This document shows, piece after piece, positions 17,109 to 26,494 of a stretch of 64,000 nucleotides of DNA. A program made the translations under genes and the position numbers. Numbering within the stretch: the first letter of the stretch is position 1; each line of letters begins with the position of its first letter. The notes under the pieces are model-generated. The model was not told where the DNA came from, did not search any database, and saw only the letters and a program-made list of their open reading frames with translations. The stretch spans positions 62,001 through 126,000 of the forward strand of contig JAGCWY010000133.1 in assembly GCA_017961625.1 (NCBI GenBank). The letters are read 5' to 3'. The DNA is from Ruminococcus sp. GTDB lineage: Bacteria; Bacillota; Clostridia; Oscillospirales; Ruminococcaceae.

Positions 17109-17651
17109 ATGCCGTTACCAAAAAAGAATAAATATACTGCAGAGGAGTATTTCGCACTTACTCCCGGGGCCGATCGGCACACAGAACTCAGAGATGGTGA
17201 GGTGATCGAGTTTGCTTCACCGACAACTGTACATCAGGATATAGCAGGAAGCCTATATTCAGAGATACGTATGTATATCCGTGGCAATAAAGGGGAATGC
17301 AAGCCTTTTATTTCCCCTCTTGATATCAAGCTCGATGACTACAATGTAGTGCAGCCTGATGTATTTGTCATCTGTGACCCGTCAAAATATGACGACAAAC
17401 GCTGCTATTGCGCTCCCGACTGGTGTATCGAGGTGCTTTCAACTAACCGCAGCGATGACCTTATAGACAAGCTCAGTCTGTATCAGAAACACGGAGTAAG
17501 GGAATACTGGATAGTAGACCCCGAAAATGAGAAAGTACTTGTTTACTTTTTCGAGAGGAGCGAACTTCTGAGTATCTATACATTTGACAGCGATATACCC
17601 GTCGGTATCTATGACGGAAAACTCTGTATACGAATCAACGATATGATATAG
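17109..17651 (+). CDS. Uma2 family (DUF820) PD-(D/E)XK nuclease-like protein
   Basis: 180 residues, full family length. Uma2 features are present: AEEYFALTPGADRHTELRDGE (entry helix and RDGE strand), VVQPDVFVIC (catalytic PD), DWCIEVLS (E of the E-x-[KLS] pair), DKLSLYQKHGVREYWIVDP. Family members are abundant in cyanobacteria and Firmicutes and are predicted restriction-like endonucleases. It is expressed from the early promoter. A role in host DNA degradation or exclusion of competitors is inference. Stop is TAG. Confidence 0.8.
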   Translation: MPLPKKNKYTAEEYFALTPGADRHTELRDGEVIEFASPTTVHQDIAGSLYSEIRMYIRGNKGECKPFISPLDIKLDDYNVVQPDVFVICDPSKYDDKRCYCAPDWCIEVLSTNRSDDLIDKLSLYQKHGVREYWIVDPENEKVLVYFFERSELLSIYTFDSDIPVGIYDGKLCIRINDMI

Positions 17652-17706
17652 CTGACCGGGCTGTGGACTTCCGCAGCCTTTGCCCTTACAAGGAAAGGAA
17701 TTTTAC

Positions 17707-18528
17707 ATGGATAGTATAATAGGTGGACATATAGTAGAGAGGTTCCTGAACGGCGAATACGATGTACTCGTTACGGAGAGGGACTATATGAGTTTTCTCA
17801 GGACAGTAGAGGAATTTGACCCCCATGCAAAATGGGAGGACGGAAGCAGACCTGCTCAGTGGAAATGGAAGGGTGGGTCAAAAGGGTACGTAATGTCAGC
17901 AACGACTGCTGCCGACGGGCATAAGGAACTCGTACAGTGCGATATAAACTTCATCGACGATCCTGAAATGTATAACCTTATAAGCTGGTGGGATTTCAGC
18001 GACCATAAAACTGCAAAGCCTGCTCCTGCAAAGCAGACACAGTGCAGTCTCGTACCTGCTCAGCTTCATATAGAAGAGCTTAACAGGAAACTTACAGCCT
18101 GCTGGTATCAGCCGAAGTATACTTACTTCTTTGGCGGTAATTATCATAAGTTTGATATCGGGGATAATGCTGACTGGCGCAGGGATTTTGTCCTGCTCGA
18201 TGATAAAGGCGGCGTGAGCGGATACTTCTCATATAACTACAATGACGGCAGCAAGTCAATGCAGAACTTCGGACTGATAGACTTCTCGGGCAATGGCATG
18301 GAACTTGTCCGGCAGGTACTCATAAACGTCCGGGATATGTTTGAGCACGGAGCCCAGAGACTTGAGATACTATGTTTTGAGGATAATCCTGTTAAGAAAC
18401 TGTATGACTTCTATATGAAACGCTGCGGCGGCAGGCAGGTCGGCAAGCTCACAAGGACCTGCTACTTTGACGGAAAGTACCATAACGCCGTTATATATGA
18501 ACTGCTTGTTGAAGATATCAAAAACTGA
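17707..18528 (+). CDS. GNAT-like protein with phage N-terminal module
   Basis: ATG 17707 is preferred, with AGGAAAGGA at 17691-17699; the upstream in-frame ATG overlaps that site. 273 residues. Residues 1-55 carry a module (IVERFLNGEYDVLV...DYMSFLRTVEEFDPHAKW) also found in the protein at 43037-43657. Residues ~130-270 resemble an N-acetyltransferase fold, ending with FEDNPVKKLYDFYMKRCGGRQVGK and a Tyr-rich strand. The substrate is unknown; protein or peptide acetylation is inference. Confidence 0.55.
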   Translation: MDSIIGGHIVERFLNGEYDVLVTERDYMSFLRTVEEFDPHAKWEDGSRPAQWKWKGGSKGYVMSATTAADGHKELVQCDINFIDDPEMYNLISWWDFSDHKTAKPAPAKQTQCSLVPAQLHIEELNRKLTACWYQPKYTYFFGGNYHKFDIGDNADWRRDFVLLDDKGGVSGYFSYNYNDGSKSMQNFGLIDFSGNGMELVRQVLINVRDMFEHGAQRLEILCFEDNPVKKLYDFYMKRCGGRQVGKLTRTCYFDGKYHNAVIYELLVEDIKN

Positions 18529-18544
18529 AAGGGGGAGACAGAAA

Positions 18545-18697
18545 ATGCATGAATGTTGTGCAAATTGCAAAAACAGCGTAAGTGAGACCGTAGGTGACCT
18601 GGGTACTGCATGGTATTGCAGATATGATTATATAGCGATAGACGACCCGTATTTTGACAAGTGTTCGGGGTATATTCCAAAAGACACCGCAGAGTGA
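18545..18697 (+). CDS. 50-residue Cys-rich (zinc-binding) protein
   Basis: HECCANCKNS near the start and WYCRYDY ... DKCSGYI later give a C-x2-C ... C ... C pattern for one zinc ion. GGGGGAGA lies upstream. Similar small four-Cys proteins are common in Firmicute phages; role unknown. Confidence 0.6.
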   Translation: MHECCANCKNSVSETVGDLGTAWYCRYDYIAIDDPYFDKCSGYIPKDTAE

Positions 18698-18727
18698 TCC
18701 GGCAGTCATTATTACATTCAGATATTA

Positions 18728-18770
18728 CAGAAGCAGCAGTAAGGGGTAAAAGTCTTTACTGCTGTTTCTG
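18728..18770 (+). terminator. Hairpin terminator
   Basis: CAGAAGCAGCAGTAA pairs with TTACTGCTGTTTCTG (two unpaired bases) around a 13-base loop. It ends the early operon that began at 16.3 kb. The late-type motif AACCTTTTATATCC follows at 18791. Confidence 0.8.
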
Positions 18771-18790
18771 TAAGTGCCTGAATTTCCTTA

Positions 18791-18804
18791 AACCTTTTAT
18801 ATCC
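18791..18804 (+). promoter_or_regulatory. Putative late motif (CCTT type)
   Basis: AACCTTTTATATCC, 20 bases after a terminator and ahead of the first gene of the tagged-protein cluster. One of many CCTTRTATA-type matches in the window. Confidence 0.4.
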
Positions 18805-18837
18805 TTAGAATATTCCTATACAGACAGGAGTGATAAG

Positions 18838-19188
18838 ATGAAACGGTATATCAAGGCTGATTACTATGACGATGAACCCGGTTTTGCTTTTGATAATGCT
18901 CCCCATATATTCGGATACAAGTTCTTTTCTACCATGACAGGCATAATCATTATGTTCTGCCATGAGGACGAGGACTACCTTGCACAGCGAGTGCATAAGA
19001 TATATGAGTTTCTTATGGAGATCGAAGATGCCGAAGGCGAATATGAGAGGTACTGCGAGGAGCAGGGTATAAAGATAGTCGATGACGAATACGGCAATCT
19101 CACCGAGATCGACAATACATACGTCGCAGAGATAGACGACGTGCAGTATGTCGTAGACGTTATTGCAGAAGATAAAGGGAGGTTCTGA
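18838..19188 (+). CDS. Tagged protein (MKRYIKAD)
   Basis: ATG 18838 follows CAGGAGTGATAAG; the longer upstream frame has no RBS and crosses the hairpin. 116 residues: the tag, then an acidic alpha/beta protein (KIYEFLMEIEDAEGEYERY). It begins a 16-kb run of tagged genes, read on the same strand with tiny gaps. Function unknown; the N-terminus suggests head packaging. Confidence 0.65.
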   Translation: MKRYIKADYYDDEPGFAFDNAPHIFGYKFFSTMTGIIIMFCHEDEDYLAQRVHKIYEFLMEIEDAEGEYERYCEEQGIKIVDDEYGNLTEIDNTYVAEIDDVQYVVDVIAEDKGRF

Positions 19189-19189
19189 T

Positions 19190-19399
19190 ATGAAAAAATA
19201 TATCAAAGCAGCTTCTGAAAAGAACGAAGCACTCGATGAAGCTCTGGCGGATATAAAGGCGGATTTCGACTATATCATAGACGGCCTTGAAAAACTTGAC
19301 CGTGACGGTAACGGCAAGGAGGCACTGACAATAGCACTTGATATCCGTACCGACCTTATGGGTATAACAGGCAGAGTTACAAGCACTGTCGGAAAGTGA
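19190..19399 (+). CDS. Tagged small protein (MKKYIKAA)
   Basis: 69 residues: tag, then a predicted helical hairpin (NEALDEALADIKADFDYIID, then KEALTIALDIRTDLM). RBS GGGAGG overlaps the end of the previous gene. No family recognised. Confidence 0.65.
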   Translation: MKKYIKAASEKNEALDEALADIKADFDYIIDGLEKLDRDGNGKEALTIALDIRTDLMGITGRVTSTVGK

Positions 19400-19406
19400 G
19401 GACAAT

Positions 19407-19649
19407 ATGAAAAGGTTTATTAAAGCAAGTTATGTTGATAAAGTCTATTCTTATGATCGGCTTGTACTCCAGGGCAATTATGTCACTCCTGCAAAGCTCG
19501 CAAAGGCTCTTGATCATGAGATAGCAAATGATGATACTATGATCGACCTGAGAGCAGTATATCACCCTGACAAGGACGAGACTGAGATCATATACAAGTA
19601 TATTGATGTCAGCGCAAGAGAAGATTTTGACAGGGTAGGTGAGATATAA
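19407..19649 (+). CDS. Tagged small protein (MKRFIKAS)
   Basis: 80 residues; tag, then a mixed alpha/beta body (TPAKLAKALDHEIANDD, DKDETEIIYKYIDVS). Its last base is the first base of the next ATG (TAATGG), so it is coupled to the large polyprotein-like gene. Confidence 0.65.
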   Translation: MKRFIKASYVDKVYSYDRLVLQGNYVTPAKLAKALDHEIANDDTMIDLRAVYHPDKDETEIIYKYIDVSAREDFDRVGEI

Positions 19650-22600
19650 TGGCTAAAAGGAAATTTAAAATTACCGCATCGGAGCAGAACGAAACACTTG
19701 ACCTGATAAAAAATTACATTCAGGATTTTTATAATACCAATTATGGCGGTACTGCTGATTTTCACGATTTGAAAAGTGTGCCTATTGCAGTGGCCTATGA
19801 GGGTCACAGCGATAAGGCATTGGGTCAGGTAGCACTTGACCTTGTTGACTGCAAGATAGTATATGAAGAAAATGATAAAGTCAAGAATATAATTCATAAA
19901 TTTAAAAATCTCACAGAAATGTGGGATAAGATACGGGAATTTGATTTTGATGATTATCAGAAAATGCTCGTTTATGACTCAACAGATATAAAATCGGCAA
20001 AGGTGGCGAATAAAATGAAGAAAGATATCAGATCTTCTGTGAAGAAGTTTACTTGCAAACCTATACTGGCTTCTGCCATTGATAAGATAGCCAAGCTCCC
20101 GGAGCAGGGTAAAGTCATCAGCAAGACTGTGAACGGCTGGCCTGTTGTAGTGGTAGGTCTCGGGAACGGCAAGTATATGTATAAGGAATACATGAGACCT
20201 GTTGATTCTAAAGGTGACGTGCAGTTTATCAGAGGGCTTATCAAACGCGGTGACTCTCCTGAGAAAGCAGTCGAGAACCTGGGATATAAGTCATATGAGC
20301 GTTCGGGTGATGTCGATAGTGCCTGCGGCGGTAAAAAGCCTGTAAAGTCTGCTGCAAGAAAGCCTGCACGTAAGACTGTAAAGGCTTCCACTGAGTATCT
20401 TGAATCGGAGCTTGCGGATAAGACAAAGTATAAGCTTATTAAAGATGCTTATAACGAAAATAATCTTACAATTGTTAAGCACGGCGATTCATTTTATTTT
20501 GAACGCACCCCGTCTGAAAAAGTTGCTAATTTAGCTATAAAAGAAATAAAACGCATTTATCCCGAACTGACATACATTGGGGACATTAAGGCATCTTTAA
20601 AGTCTTCCAAGCGGAGCAGGTCTGTTAAGGCTGCAAAGAAAGATAATATGAACAAGGAAGCCCATAAGTGGTATAACATCTCTCTTACAAAAGAAGAGTA
20701 TGCTAAGTTCCGCAAGTTCCTGAAAGAGAACGGCTATGAGTATGAGCCGTCCGAGGAAGGACAGAATACCTATGTTAAGGTTTATCTTACTAAGGCAGAT
20801 GCTGATAAGGTAAATAAATTCCTTGACAGCATGGACGATGTAGAGTCGGCCTGCGGCGGTAAGAAGTCGAAGAAGACTGTCAAGGCTTCTGCCGCTGCAA
20901 AACGCAGAGCTAAACAGAGAGTAGCCTGCTCCGAGGACGGGCCGCTATGTGTGTGCGAGCATTGTCTCTGGGATATAGAGTCCCGTGAGGGCAGACAGGT
21001 CATTTATGACGAATTTGAGAGCGAAGTTGATTACGGTGAACCGCCTCTTATCTGCGACTGGTGTGAGGAAGAAGTTGAAAAGCTTTATCAGATCACTCCC
21101 GGTGAGCGTATTGAAAGTGCTGAGCAACCAGTAAAGGCTGATGATGAGATAACATGGAATCCTAATGATGATATATGGAATGCTCCATTAGAGAAATATT
21201 CTATGCGTGAAGTTATAGATGCTATGGATATTTTGGGTTATCATTATGCAAAGCCGACATATGATGTTGCAGGACCTATAAAATTCACAGGTTATCGTCA
21301 AGTTCACGGATTGTCGACATTCAGGAATTGGCATGAAGTTGAAGAATTCATAGATGATGCTTTAAGATATGGCGTTAGTGAATCCGATGGTTATTCTCCT
21401 GATGCTGTACAATACATTCCTGAATTGCTCGAACAGGTACTTGTGGATGGTGAGAAGTGGGATGGTTATCGAGATGATATCGATGCTTCTGCAAAGGCTG
21501 TAAAATGCTCACGCTCTGATAATTATAACGATCTTGATGAGCATATGCAATTCAGAGTTTGTACTTATTTTGATGATAACTTCCGTGATCTTGAAGATTG
21601 CGCTGTATTTGACAACCTTGATGAAGCAATTGATTATGCACACGAAAGTCTGGGTAAAGGTCCAACGTCTATTGAAGATTATTTTACAGGCAAGCTTGAA
21701 ATTAATCCTGACGAGTATTGGGATAATTTCGATGGTGAATTTGAATGTACATCTGAAATCGCAGATTGGGTGCAAAATGTACGAAGCGATAGAATGGACC
21801 ATTATGTTGAACCATGGTTAGAAGACTGGCAGTACAATACGGACATCGGTATGTCAGTTAAAGGCGACCGTTTTGGGAAAACTGTAACTGCAGCTGATTC
21901 ACTTAATATGAAAGCAGGAGCAGGACATTCAGCTGAATGGGTGCTCAGAGGTTGTTCATCCACAGGGGAAGATATTACAACTGACCGCATAGGTTTTCAG
22001 GAAGATGTTAAACAGGCTGTATCAGATATGTTTGCATATCCAGAAGTTGATACTATCGATCTTTATAAAGTGGATTATGAGTATGATACTACAGGCACAT
22101 TTGAAGATGAAGAACTATTTACAGTTTTTACTCGTAGTGATTTTGAGCGTACAGGCAGAGCTATTCCTCAATATGATATGGACTATATGGATTATGCAGA
22201 CGATACCTCAGAAATAATTGATCCAGATGATTATGCTGAGTCTGAATTTGATAAAGCAATAAATGCTGCATTAAACAATGAAAGTAGAACAGATTACATC
22301 TCTAATCCAATCTATGAGCTTGATAAGTATTTAAAGGACCTTGCCGAGGGTGTTGTATACAAGCTTCCGAAGCTTACATACGAGATATCAGATGAAGCAA
22401 TCACGTTCTCTGATGCCGAGGGTAATGTAGTATATGTCCAGCCTGTCAGTGATATTGTTCCCGAGCCTGATGATTTGGAGCATGATATGGAAGAACTTGC
22501 GGAAGCTGTTGTCCGTGACGGTCTGGAGCAGGCAGAGCGTGAGGAATTTGACCGCGCATGGGATGCGACTTACGACCCCGATACTGCTATGAGAAAGATC

Positions 22601-23110
22601 GAATTTGCTGTCGGTGATGACGACCTTGACTATATCACTGGTGATGATGAGGATCTGGGCTATGGTTTCAACAGCAACGGTGAAGCTCTTGACGAAAGTA
22701 CAGTAGACGAACTTTGCAGGATAGCAAATGAGATACTGGACAGTTCAGAGCTTGCTCAGTATGACAGATATACTCATGTCGACCGTGACTCATTCGAGTA
22801 TTACGGCTCTATCCCGTACATACAGGAAGAGTTCTATATCTGCTTTGAGCTCAGAGGTGACGGAAAGTGGTTCCTTGACAACGGTTTCGTAGATTTCGGC
22901 GGTGAACTTAAAGGCTGGAACGTTTCAAAGGATTATGCTTTTAAGTGTGACATCTACATAAAGAACGGCGAAGTCATAGATATTATCTATGATGAAACTC
23001 CTGCTGCACCTTACGGAGCAGATTACAACTATGAAGCTATCGCCAGATACATCAAGGAACTGGCTGCTCCTGTGGCTATGGAGATATACAACGGAACGAC
23101 GAATATATAA
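19649..23110 (+). CDS. Polyprotein-like ORF of packaged modules (1153 residues)
   Basis: No enzyme domain recognised. The ORF is a string of domain-sized blocks split by short basic linkers carrying the tag motif: KITAS (7-11), PILAS (138-142), PVKSA (231-235), TVKAS (243-247), DIKAS (312-316), SVKAA (325-329), TVKAS (410-414), PVKAD (494-498), AVKCS (617-621), TVTAA (745-749). Blocks between them are about 65-130 residues, like the free-standing tagged proteins, plus a ~400-residue acidic C-terminal block. Two linkers include SACGGKK or ESACGGKK. Block 415-492 has two C-x2-C pairs (CEHC, CDWC), a zinc ribbon. Codon use turns AT-rich between about 21.1 and 22.3 kb, suggesting mosaic assembly. 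Cutting at these sites would release 8 or more products. Confidence 0.7.
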   Translation: MAKRKFKITASEQNETLDLIKNYIQDFYNTNYGGTADFHDLKSVPIAVAYEGHSDKALGQVALDLVDCKIVYEENDKVKNIIHKFKNLTEMWDKIREFDFDDYQKMLVYDSTDIKSAKVANKMKKDIRSSVKKFTCKPILASAIDKIAKLPEQGKVISKTVNGWPVVVVGLGNGKYMYKEYMRPVDSKGDVQFIRGLIKRGDSPEKAVENLGYKSYERSGDVDSACGGKKPVKSAARKPARKTVKASTEYLESELADKTKYKLIKDAYNENNLTIVKHGDSFYFERTPSEKVANLAIKEIKRIYPELTYIGDIKASLKSSKRSRSVKAAKKDNMNKEAHKWYNISLTKEEYAKFRKFLKENGYEYEPSEEGQNTYVKVYLTKADADKVNKFLDSMDDVESACGGKKSKKTVKASAAAKRRAKQRVACSEDGPLCVCEHCLWDIESREGRQVIYDEFESEVDYGEPPLICDWCEEEVEKLYQITPGERIESAEQPVKADDEITWNPNDDIWNAPLEKYSMREVIDAMDILGYHYAKPTYDVAGPIKFTGYRQVHGLSTFRNWHEVEEFIDDALRYGVSESDGYSPDAVQYIPELLEQVLVDGEKWDGYRDDIDASAKAVKCSRSDNYNDLDEHMQFRVCTYFDDNFRDLEDCAVFDNLDEAIDYAHESLGKGPTSIEDYFTGKLEINPDEYWDNFDGEFECTSEIADWVQNVRSDRMDHYVEPWLEDWQYNTDIGMSVKGDRFGKTVTAADSLNMKAGAGHSAEWVLRGCSSTGEDITTDRIGFQEDVKQAVSDMFAYPEVDTIDLYKVDYEYDTTGTFEDEELFTVFTRSDFERTGRAIPQYDMDYMDYADDTSEIIDPDDYAESEFDKAINAALNNESRTDYISNPIYELDKYLKDLAEGVVYKLPKLTYEISDEAITFSDAEGNVVYVQPVSDIVPEPDDLEHDMEELAEAVVRDGLEQAEREEFDRAWDATYDPDTAMRKIEFAVGDDDLDYITGDDEDLGYGFNSNGEALDESTVDELCRIANEILDSSELAQYDRYTHVDRDSFEYYGSIPYIQEEFYICFELRGDGKWFLDNGFVDFGGELKGWNVSKDYAFKCDIYIKNGEVIDIIYDETPAAPYGADYNYEAIARYIKELAAPVAMEIYNGTTNI

Positions 23111-23179
23111 CAGAGTTTATACTCTCCCCGGCGGTCACGTACCGTCGGGGAGGAGTAAATATACAGTGAGGTGAAAAAT

Positions 23180-25036
23180 ATGAAAATAAAGATCAACGGC
23201 AGTGTTATCGCGGCTTCAAGTGATTACGCCGATAAAAATGTCAAGTCTGCTTGTGGTGGGCGAAAAGCAATTAAGTCCGCAGTTGACGGCAAGCTCCCCT
23301 ATGATCTTGTAAGTATGCTTGTAGTTTTAAGAGATTATGTAGATACTTCAAGTGCTTATGTGAGTGATGAACATAACAAGCTTGTTGATATAGCTGACAG
23401 TATGTATAATGCAGGTTTAAACATAGATGAAATGCGACCTGAGTATAAATCTGTTTATGAGAAGTATGGTCGGAAGTTTTTTGATACAGTACTTAAAGAT
23501 GCATCTGCTATCGACAGTCAGCTTACCCGTAATAATTTAAACGATCTTATTGCTGATTATGAAGATAGAGCTAATGCTTTTATCGGTGTTGAAGGTGCTT
23601 GTGGTAGTAAGAAATCAGTTAAGGCTGCGGAGCAGGACGGTAATAAAAAGTTCCGTATTGATGTATATAAAAAGGGGAACCCCGATGCTCTTATAAAACG
23701 AGAATATAAAACTTGTAATTCCAAAGAAGAAGCACAAAAATATGGACAGTCCATCGCTGACGGTAATACTGTAAATGTCATGGAAGTAAAAAGCTCCTGT
23801 TCAAAGAGAAAGTCTGTACGAGCTGCTGCTGTAATGGCAGGCCCAGGAGCAGGTTATACTATCAAGTGGAATCTCGAAAGCATTAATAATATCAATTCTT
23901 TCAATGTTACTAACGTATCTGAGCCTGATGAATATGGTCTTATAACAGTAGAAGCTGATTGTGATGTAGATGTTACAGTCGAAATCGTAGAAGCTTATTC
24001 TTATTATTATGGTATCGATCGTCCTATAAACGGTGTACCTGCTAAAATGACAAAAGTATCATTTGAAATAGACCCTGATCAGTGGCCTGAATTAGGTTCA
24101 TTCTATGATGCAGGTGTAGATTTTGCTGCTGAATTCCTGAATAATGAAATTTATGATACTATCAGTAACGGCGAAGTAATGTATGGCGGCGGTTGGTCGC
24201 ATTCTACATGGGACGGTACACTTACTGATTATGAACATGACGGACTCATAGAGATTAAGGTTACTGATGAAGAAACCATAGAGTACGTTGACGATGCTGT
24301 AAGCGGTGCTTTTGAGTATGATAATGAATATGATGCAGTTGAAGAGAGCAAACGTAACAATTCAGTTAAAACTAAGAGAAGCCGCATAACTGCAGCGGAA
24401 GGTTCTTTTGAAGCAAATGTGGAAAAAATCAAGTATTATGCTTCTAAAGTGATGGAAGATATTAATGCAGCCTCTCAGATTTTCCAAAATAGTGGCGAGA
24501 GTTGGACTCCTATCGAAGTGCCTGATGTACCTGTTGAAGATGATGGACAACTCTTCTATGAATGGTACGTACAGGATTATGTGGATTTATTCGATGGCAA
24601 TCACCCTGATGGTGGAGAAATAATCCAATCTTACAACCGTAGAGGTTCAGAGTTTAATGTATCTTATGGTTACTTTAATAGTAAAGACTTGTATAATTAT
24701 GGTGACGATGTTGAATCCCTTATGGAGTTTGTAGAGGGGGCTAACTACATGGAAGATTTGTACTGGGTCACATTTGAAAATGGCTGCACTATTCAGGATT
24801 TAGCCACAGACCCTTACAAGGTATTCAATAATTATGATGATGAAGATAAGCTTTATTATTCGGAAGAAGTGCTTGCTGAATTTGACCTGTGGACTCAGAG
24901 CGATAGGCAGTATGATTTAGCAAAGGATGCTCAGGGCATAGTAAACTTGTACAAGGAAGTATCCGATTATTTCTCATATGATAATGCAGAGCAAGCTGCT
25001 CAGGAATTCTATTCAGACTACTTATTTCCCATATGA
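23180..25036 (+). CDS. Second polyprotein-like ORF, C-terminally frameshifted
   Basis: ATG 23180 follows GAGGTGAAAAAT. 618 residues: MKIKINGSVIAAS start, then sites NVKSA (20-24), AIKSA (30-34), SVKAA (146-150), SVRAA (212-216) and RITAA (402-406). Three linkers carry a Cys-basic signature (SACGGRK, GACGSKK, SSCSKRK) just before the site. Blocks are 110, 60, 185 and 210 residues; none is recognised. The C-terminus ends in LFPI because of a 55-bp tandem duplication; before that event the frame would have read EFYSDYDDDIEGIT and stopped on the next gene's start codon. Confidence 0.7.
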   Translation: MKIKINGSVIAASSDYADKNVKSACGGRKAIKSAVDGKLPYDLVSMLVVLRDYVDTSSAYVSDEHNKLVDIADSMYNAGLNIDEMRPEYKSVYEKYGRKFFDTVLKDASAIDSQLTRNNLNDLIADYEDRANAFIGVEGACGSKKSVKAAEQDGNKKFRIDVYKKGNPDALIKREYKTCNSKEEAQKYGQSIADGNTVNVMEVKSSCSKRKSVRAAAVMAGPGAGYTIKWNLESINNINSFNVTNVSEPDEYGLITVEADCDVDVTVEIVEAYSYYYGIDRPINGVPAKMTKVSFEIDPDQWPELGSFYDAGVDFAAEFLNNEIYDTISNGEVMYGGGWSHSTWDGTLTDYEHDGLIEIKVTDEETIEYVDDAVSGAFEYDNEYDAVEESKRNNSVKTKRSRITAAEGSFEANVEKIKYYASKVMEDINAASQIFQNSGESWTPIEVPDVPVEDDGQLFYEWYVQDYVDLFDGNHPDGGEIIQSYNRRGSEFNVSYGYFNSKDLYNYGDDVESLMEFVEGANYMEDLYWVTFENGCTIQDLATDPYKVFNNYDDEDKLYYSEEVLAEFDLWTQSDRQYDLAKDAQGIVNLYKEVSDYFSYDNAEQAAQEFYSDYLFPI

Positions 25037-25076
25037 TAATGCAAAGCAAGCTGTTTAGGAATTCTATTCAGACTAC
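24967..25076 (+). repeat. 55-bp tandem duplication breaking the reading frame
   Basis: Bases 24967-25021 and 25022-25076 are adjacent copies with four differences. Because 55 is not a multiple of three, the frame shifts in the second copy and stops at 25036. The second copy in its old frame also has an in-frame TAG (GTTTAGGAA), so it is decaying. The original stop (25101-25103) overlapped the ATG of the next gene. Confidence 0.85.
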
Positions 25077-25102
25077 GATGATGATATCGAGGGCATAACA
25101 TA

Positions 25103-25417
25103 ATGAAACGCTATATTAAAGCAGACTTCGAGTTTCAACCGTGGAAATCCTCTGATTTCACGATCAGGGGTGGCTGGTATAACGGCAGGCTGCAGGGACA
25201 ACAAGGACAGTATCGTTACCAAATATATTTTGGTAACGATATCTCCCCACTGGAAACCAAAGGCGGTTCGTCCTTTACGTCAAAAGCAAAAGCTTCCGAC
25301 TGGCTCCGAAAGTTCCTGAAAGAAGCAAATGCTCAGCGTAAAGATATGTACGATGACGGTTTTCAGGAAATACTGGATTTCAAACCCCAGGATTTTATTG
25401 ATGAATTTATGAGGTGA
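25103..25417 (+). CDS. Tagged protein (MKRYIKAD)
   Basis: 104 residues: tag, then a beta-hairpin rich part (FTIRGGWYNGRLQGQQGQY) and a C-terminal helical part. The ATG overlaps the ancestral stop of the upstream gene (TAATG), with only a weak GAGGG as RBS, so it was probably translation-coupled before the duplication upstream. Confidence 0.65.
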   Translation: MKRYIKADFEFQPWKSSDFTIRGGWYNGRLQGQQGQYRYQIYFGNDISPLETKGGSSFTSKAKASDWLRKFLKEANAQRKDMYDDGFQEILDFKPQDFIDEFMR

Positions 25418-25421
25418 TACT

Positions 25422-26033
25422 ATGAAAATTAAAGCTAACAAAACAGCAATAAAGTGTACTGGTGACAATTATAAGGTCAGTCAGCTTAGAAAAATGTTAA
25501 ATGATATAGACTACGATAACAATCCTAATTGGTCCCATGCTATACTGAAATCGGGAAGTTCCAAAGGTATTATCCTTGATGCTGGCGCAATTAATCTTCT
25601 GATAGATTATTATACTAATGTATATGAGCCTGTTGATGCTTCTACTAATAGAAGGGCTATAAAGGCAAATACATCGTCATTCAGAACGGAATTTCAAAGT
25701 TTCCTTGATAGAGTTGACCGTCAGGTATCCGATGCATTATATCAATATGATGATGCAATGTGGGATGTAAAAGGTACAATGGCACCTGGTGACCATAGCT
25801 ATTGGTGCGAGTTGAATCTTTACTGTGATGGAGAAGAAGCTGGAACAGTAAATATCGAATGTACAGAAGAATCAGGTACTAAAGTAAGAACTGATGCTCT
25901 TGTGGTGACGGTTTCAGATTCAGACACTATACAATCATATGGTAATTCGTTTGATGATATATATAATGAATGTGTCGGTGAGCTTATAAGACTTGCTGAG
26001 GACTATGTGAATTTTGTCCGTATTAAGTATTGA
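25422..26033 (+). CDS. Tagged two-block protein
   Basis: 203 residues. Starts MKIKANKTAIKCT, a tag variant; a second site AIKAN (~77-81, in NRRAIKANTS) splits it into blocks of ~65 and ~120 residues. RBS GAGGTGA. The first block includes a helix and beta strand (KGIILDAGAINLLIDYY). No recognised domain. Confidence 0.62.
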   Translation: MKIKANKTAIKCTGDNYKVSQLRKMLNDIDYDNNPNWSHAILKSGSSKGIILDAGAINLLIDYYTNVYEPVDASTNRRAIKANTSSFRTEFQSFLDRVDRQVSDALYQYDDAMWDVKGTMAPGDHSYWCELNLYCDGEEAGTVNIECTEESGTKVRTDALVVTVSDSDTIQSYGNSFDDIYNECVGELIRLAEDYVNFVRIKY

Positions 26034-26053
26034 TAAATTTATGAGGTGACTGT

Positions 26054-26494
26054 ATGAAGATAGTGTCCAATCACAACCAACAGTTCGTAAAAGCCGCAGC
26101 TGATATTGCAGGCATGATGATATATGCCAGCTCCGGGCAGGTGGAAATATACGAAGAAAGTTATACCGAGGGTGAGGGCGATCTGATAACTACATGGGAT
26201 TTTCCTTTGAAAGGTCAGTATGCCAATGCCCAGGAACTTGTAAACGATATAGCTGAGTCCTCAGGGATTTTTTCTAATAAGCTTGAGGATTATGTTTATC
26301 TTGCCGGTACATTACAGACGAGTGCTCTTGTAAGTCTGGAAAATGACGAGCCTACTGAGGAAGAACTTGCTGCATGGCAGAACGACGAATATGAATTATA
26401 CAGTCAGAATCTTATCCTGCCGGTGGAAGTTGGTTCGGGCACTCATGAGATGACAGAGGACGAAGCTAAGGCATTTGGTATTTCAATATATTAA
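26054..26494 (+). CDS. Tagged acidic protein
   Basis: 146 residues beginning MKIVSNHNQQFVKAA, a variant tag with the VKAA site. Body is strongly acidic and mixed alpha/beta. RBS ATGAGGTGA. No recognised domain. Confidence 0.62.
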   Translation: MKIVSNHNQQFVKAAADIAGMMIYASSGQVEIYEESYTEGEGDLITTWDFPLKGQYANAQELVNDIAESSGIFSNKLEDYVYLAGTLQTSALVSLENDEPTEEELAAWQNDEYELYSQNLILPVEVGSGTHEMTEDEAKAFGISIY

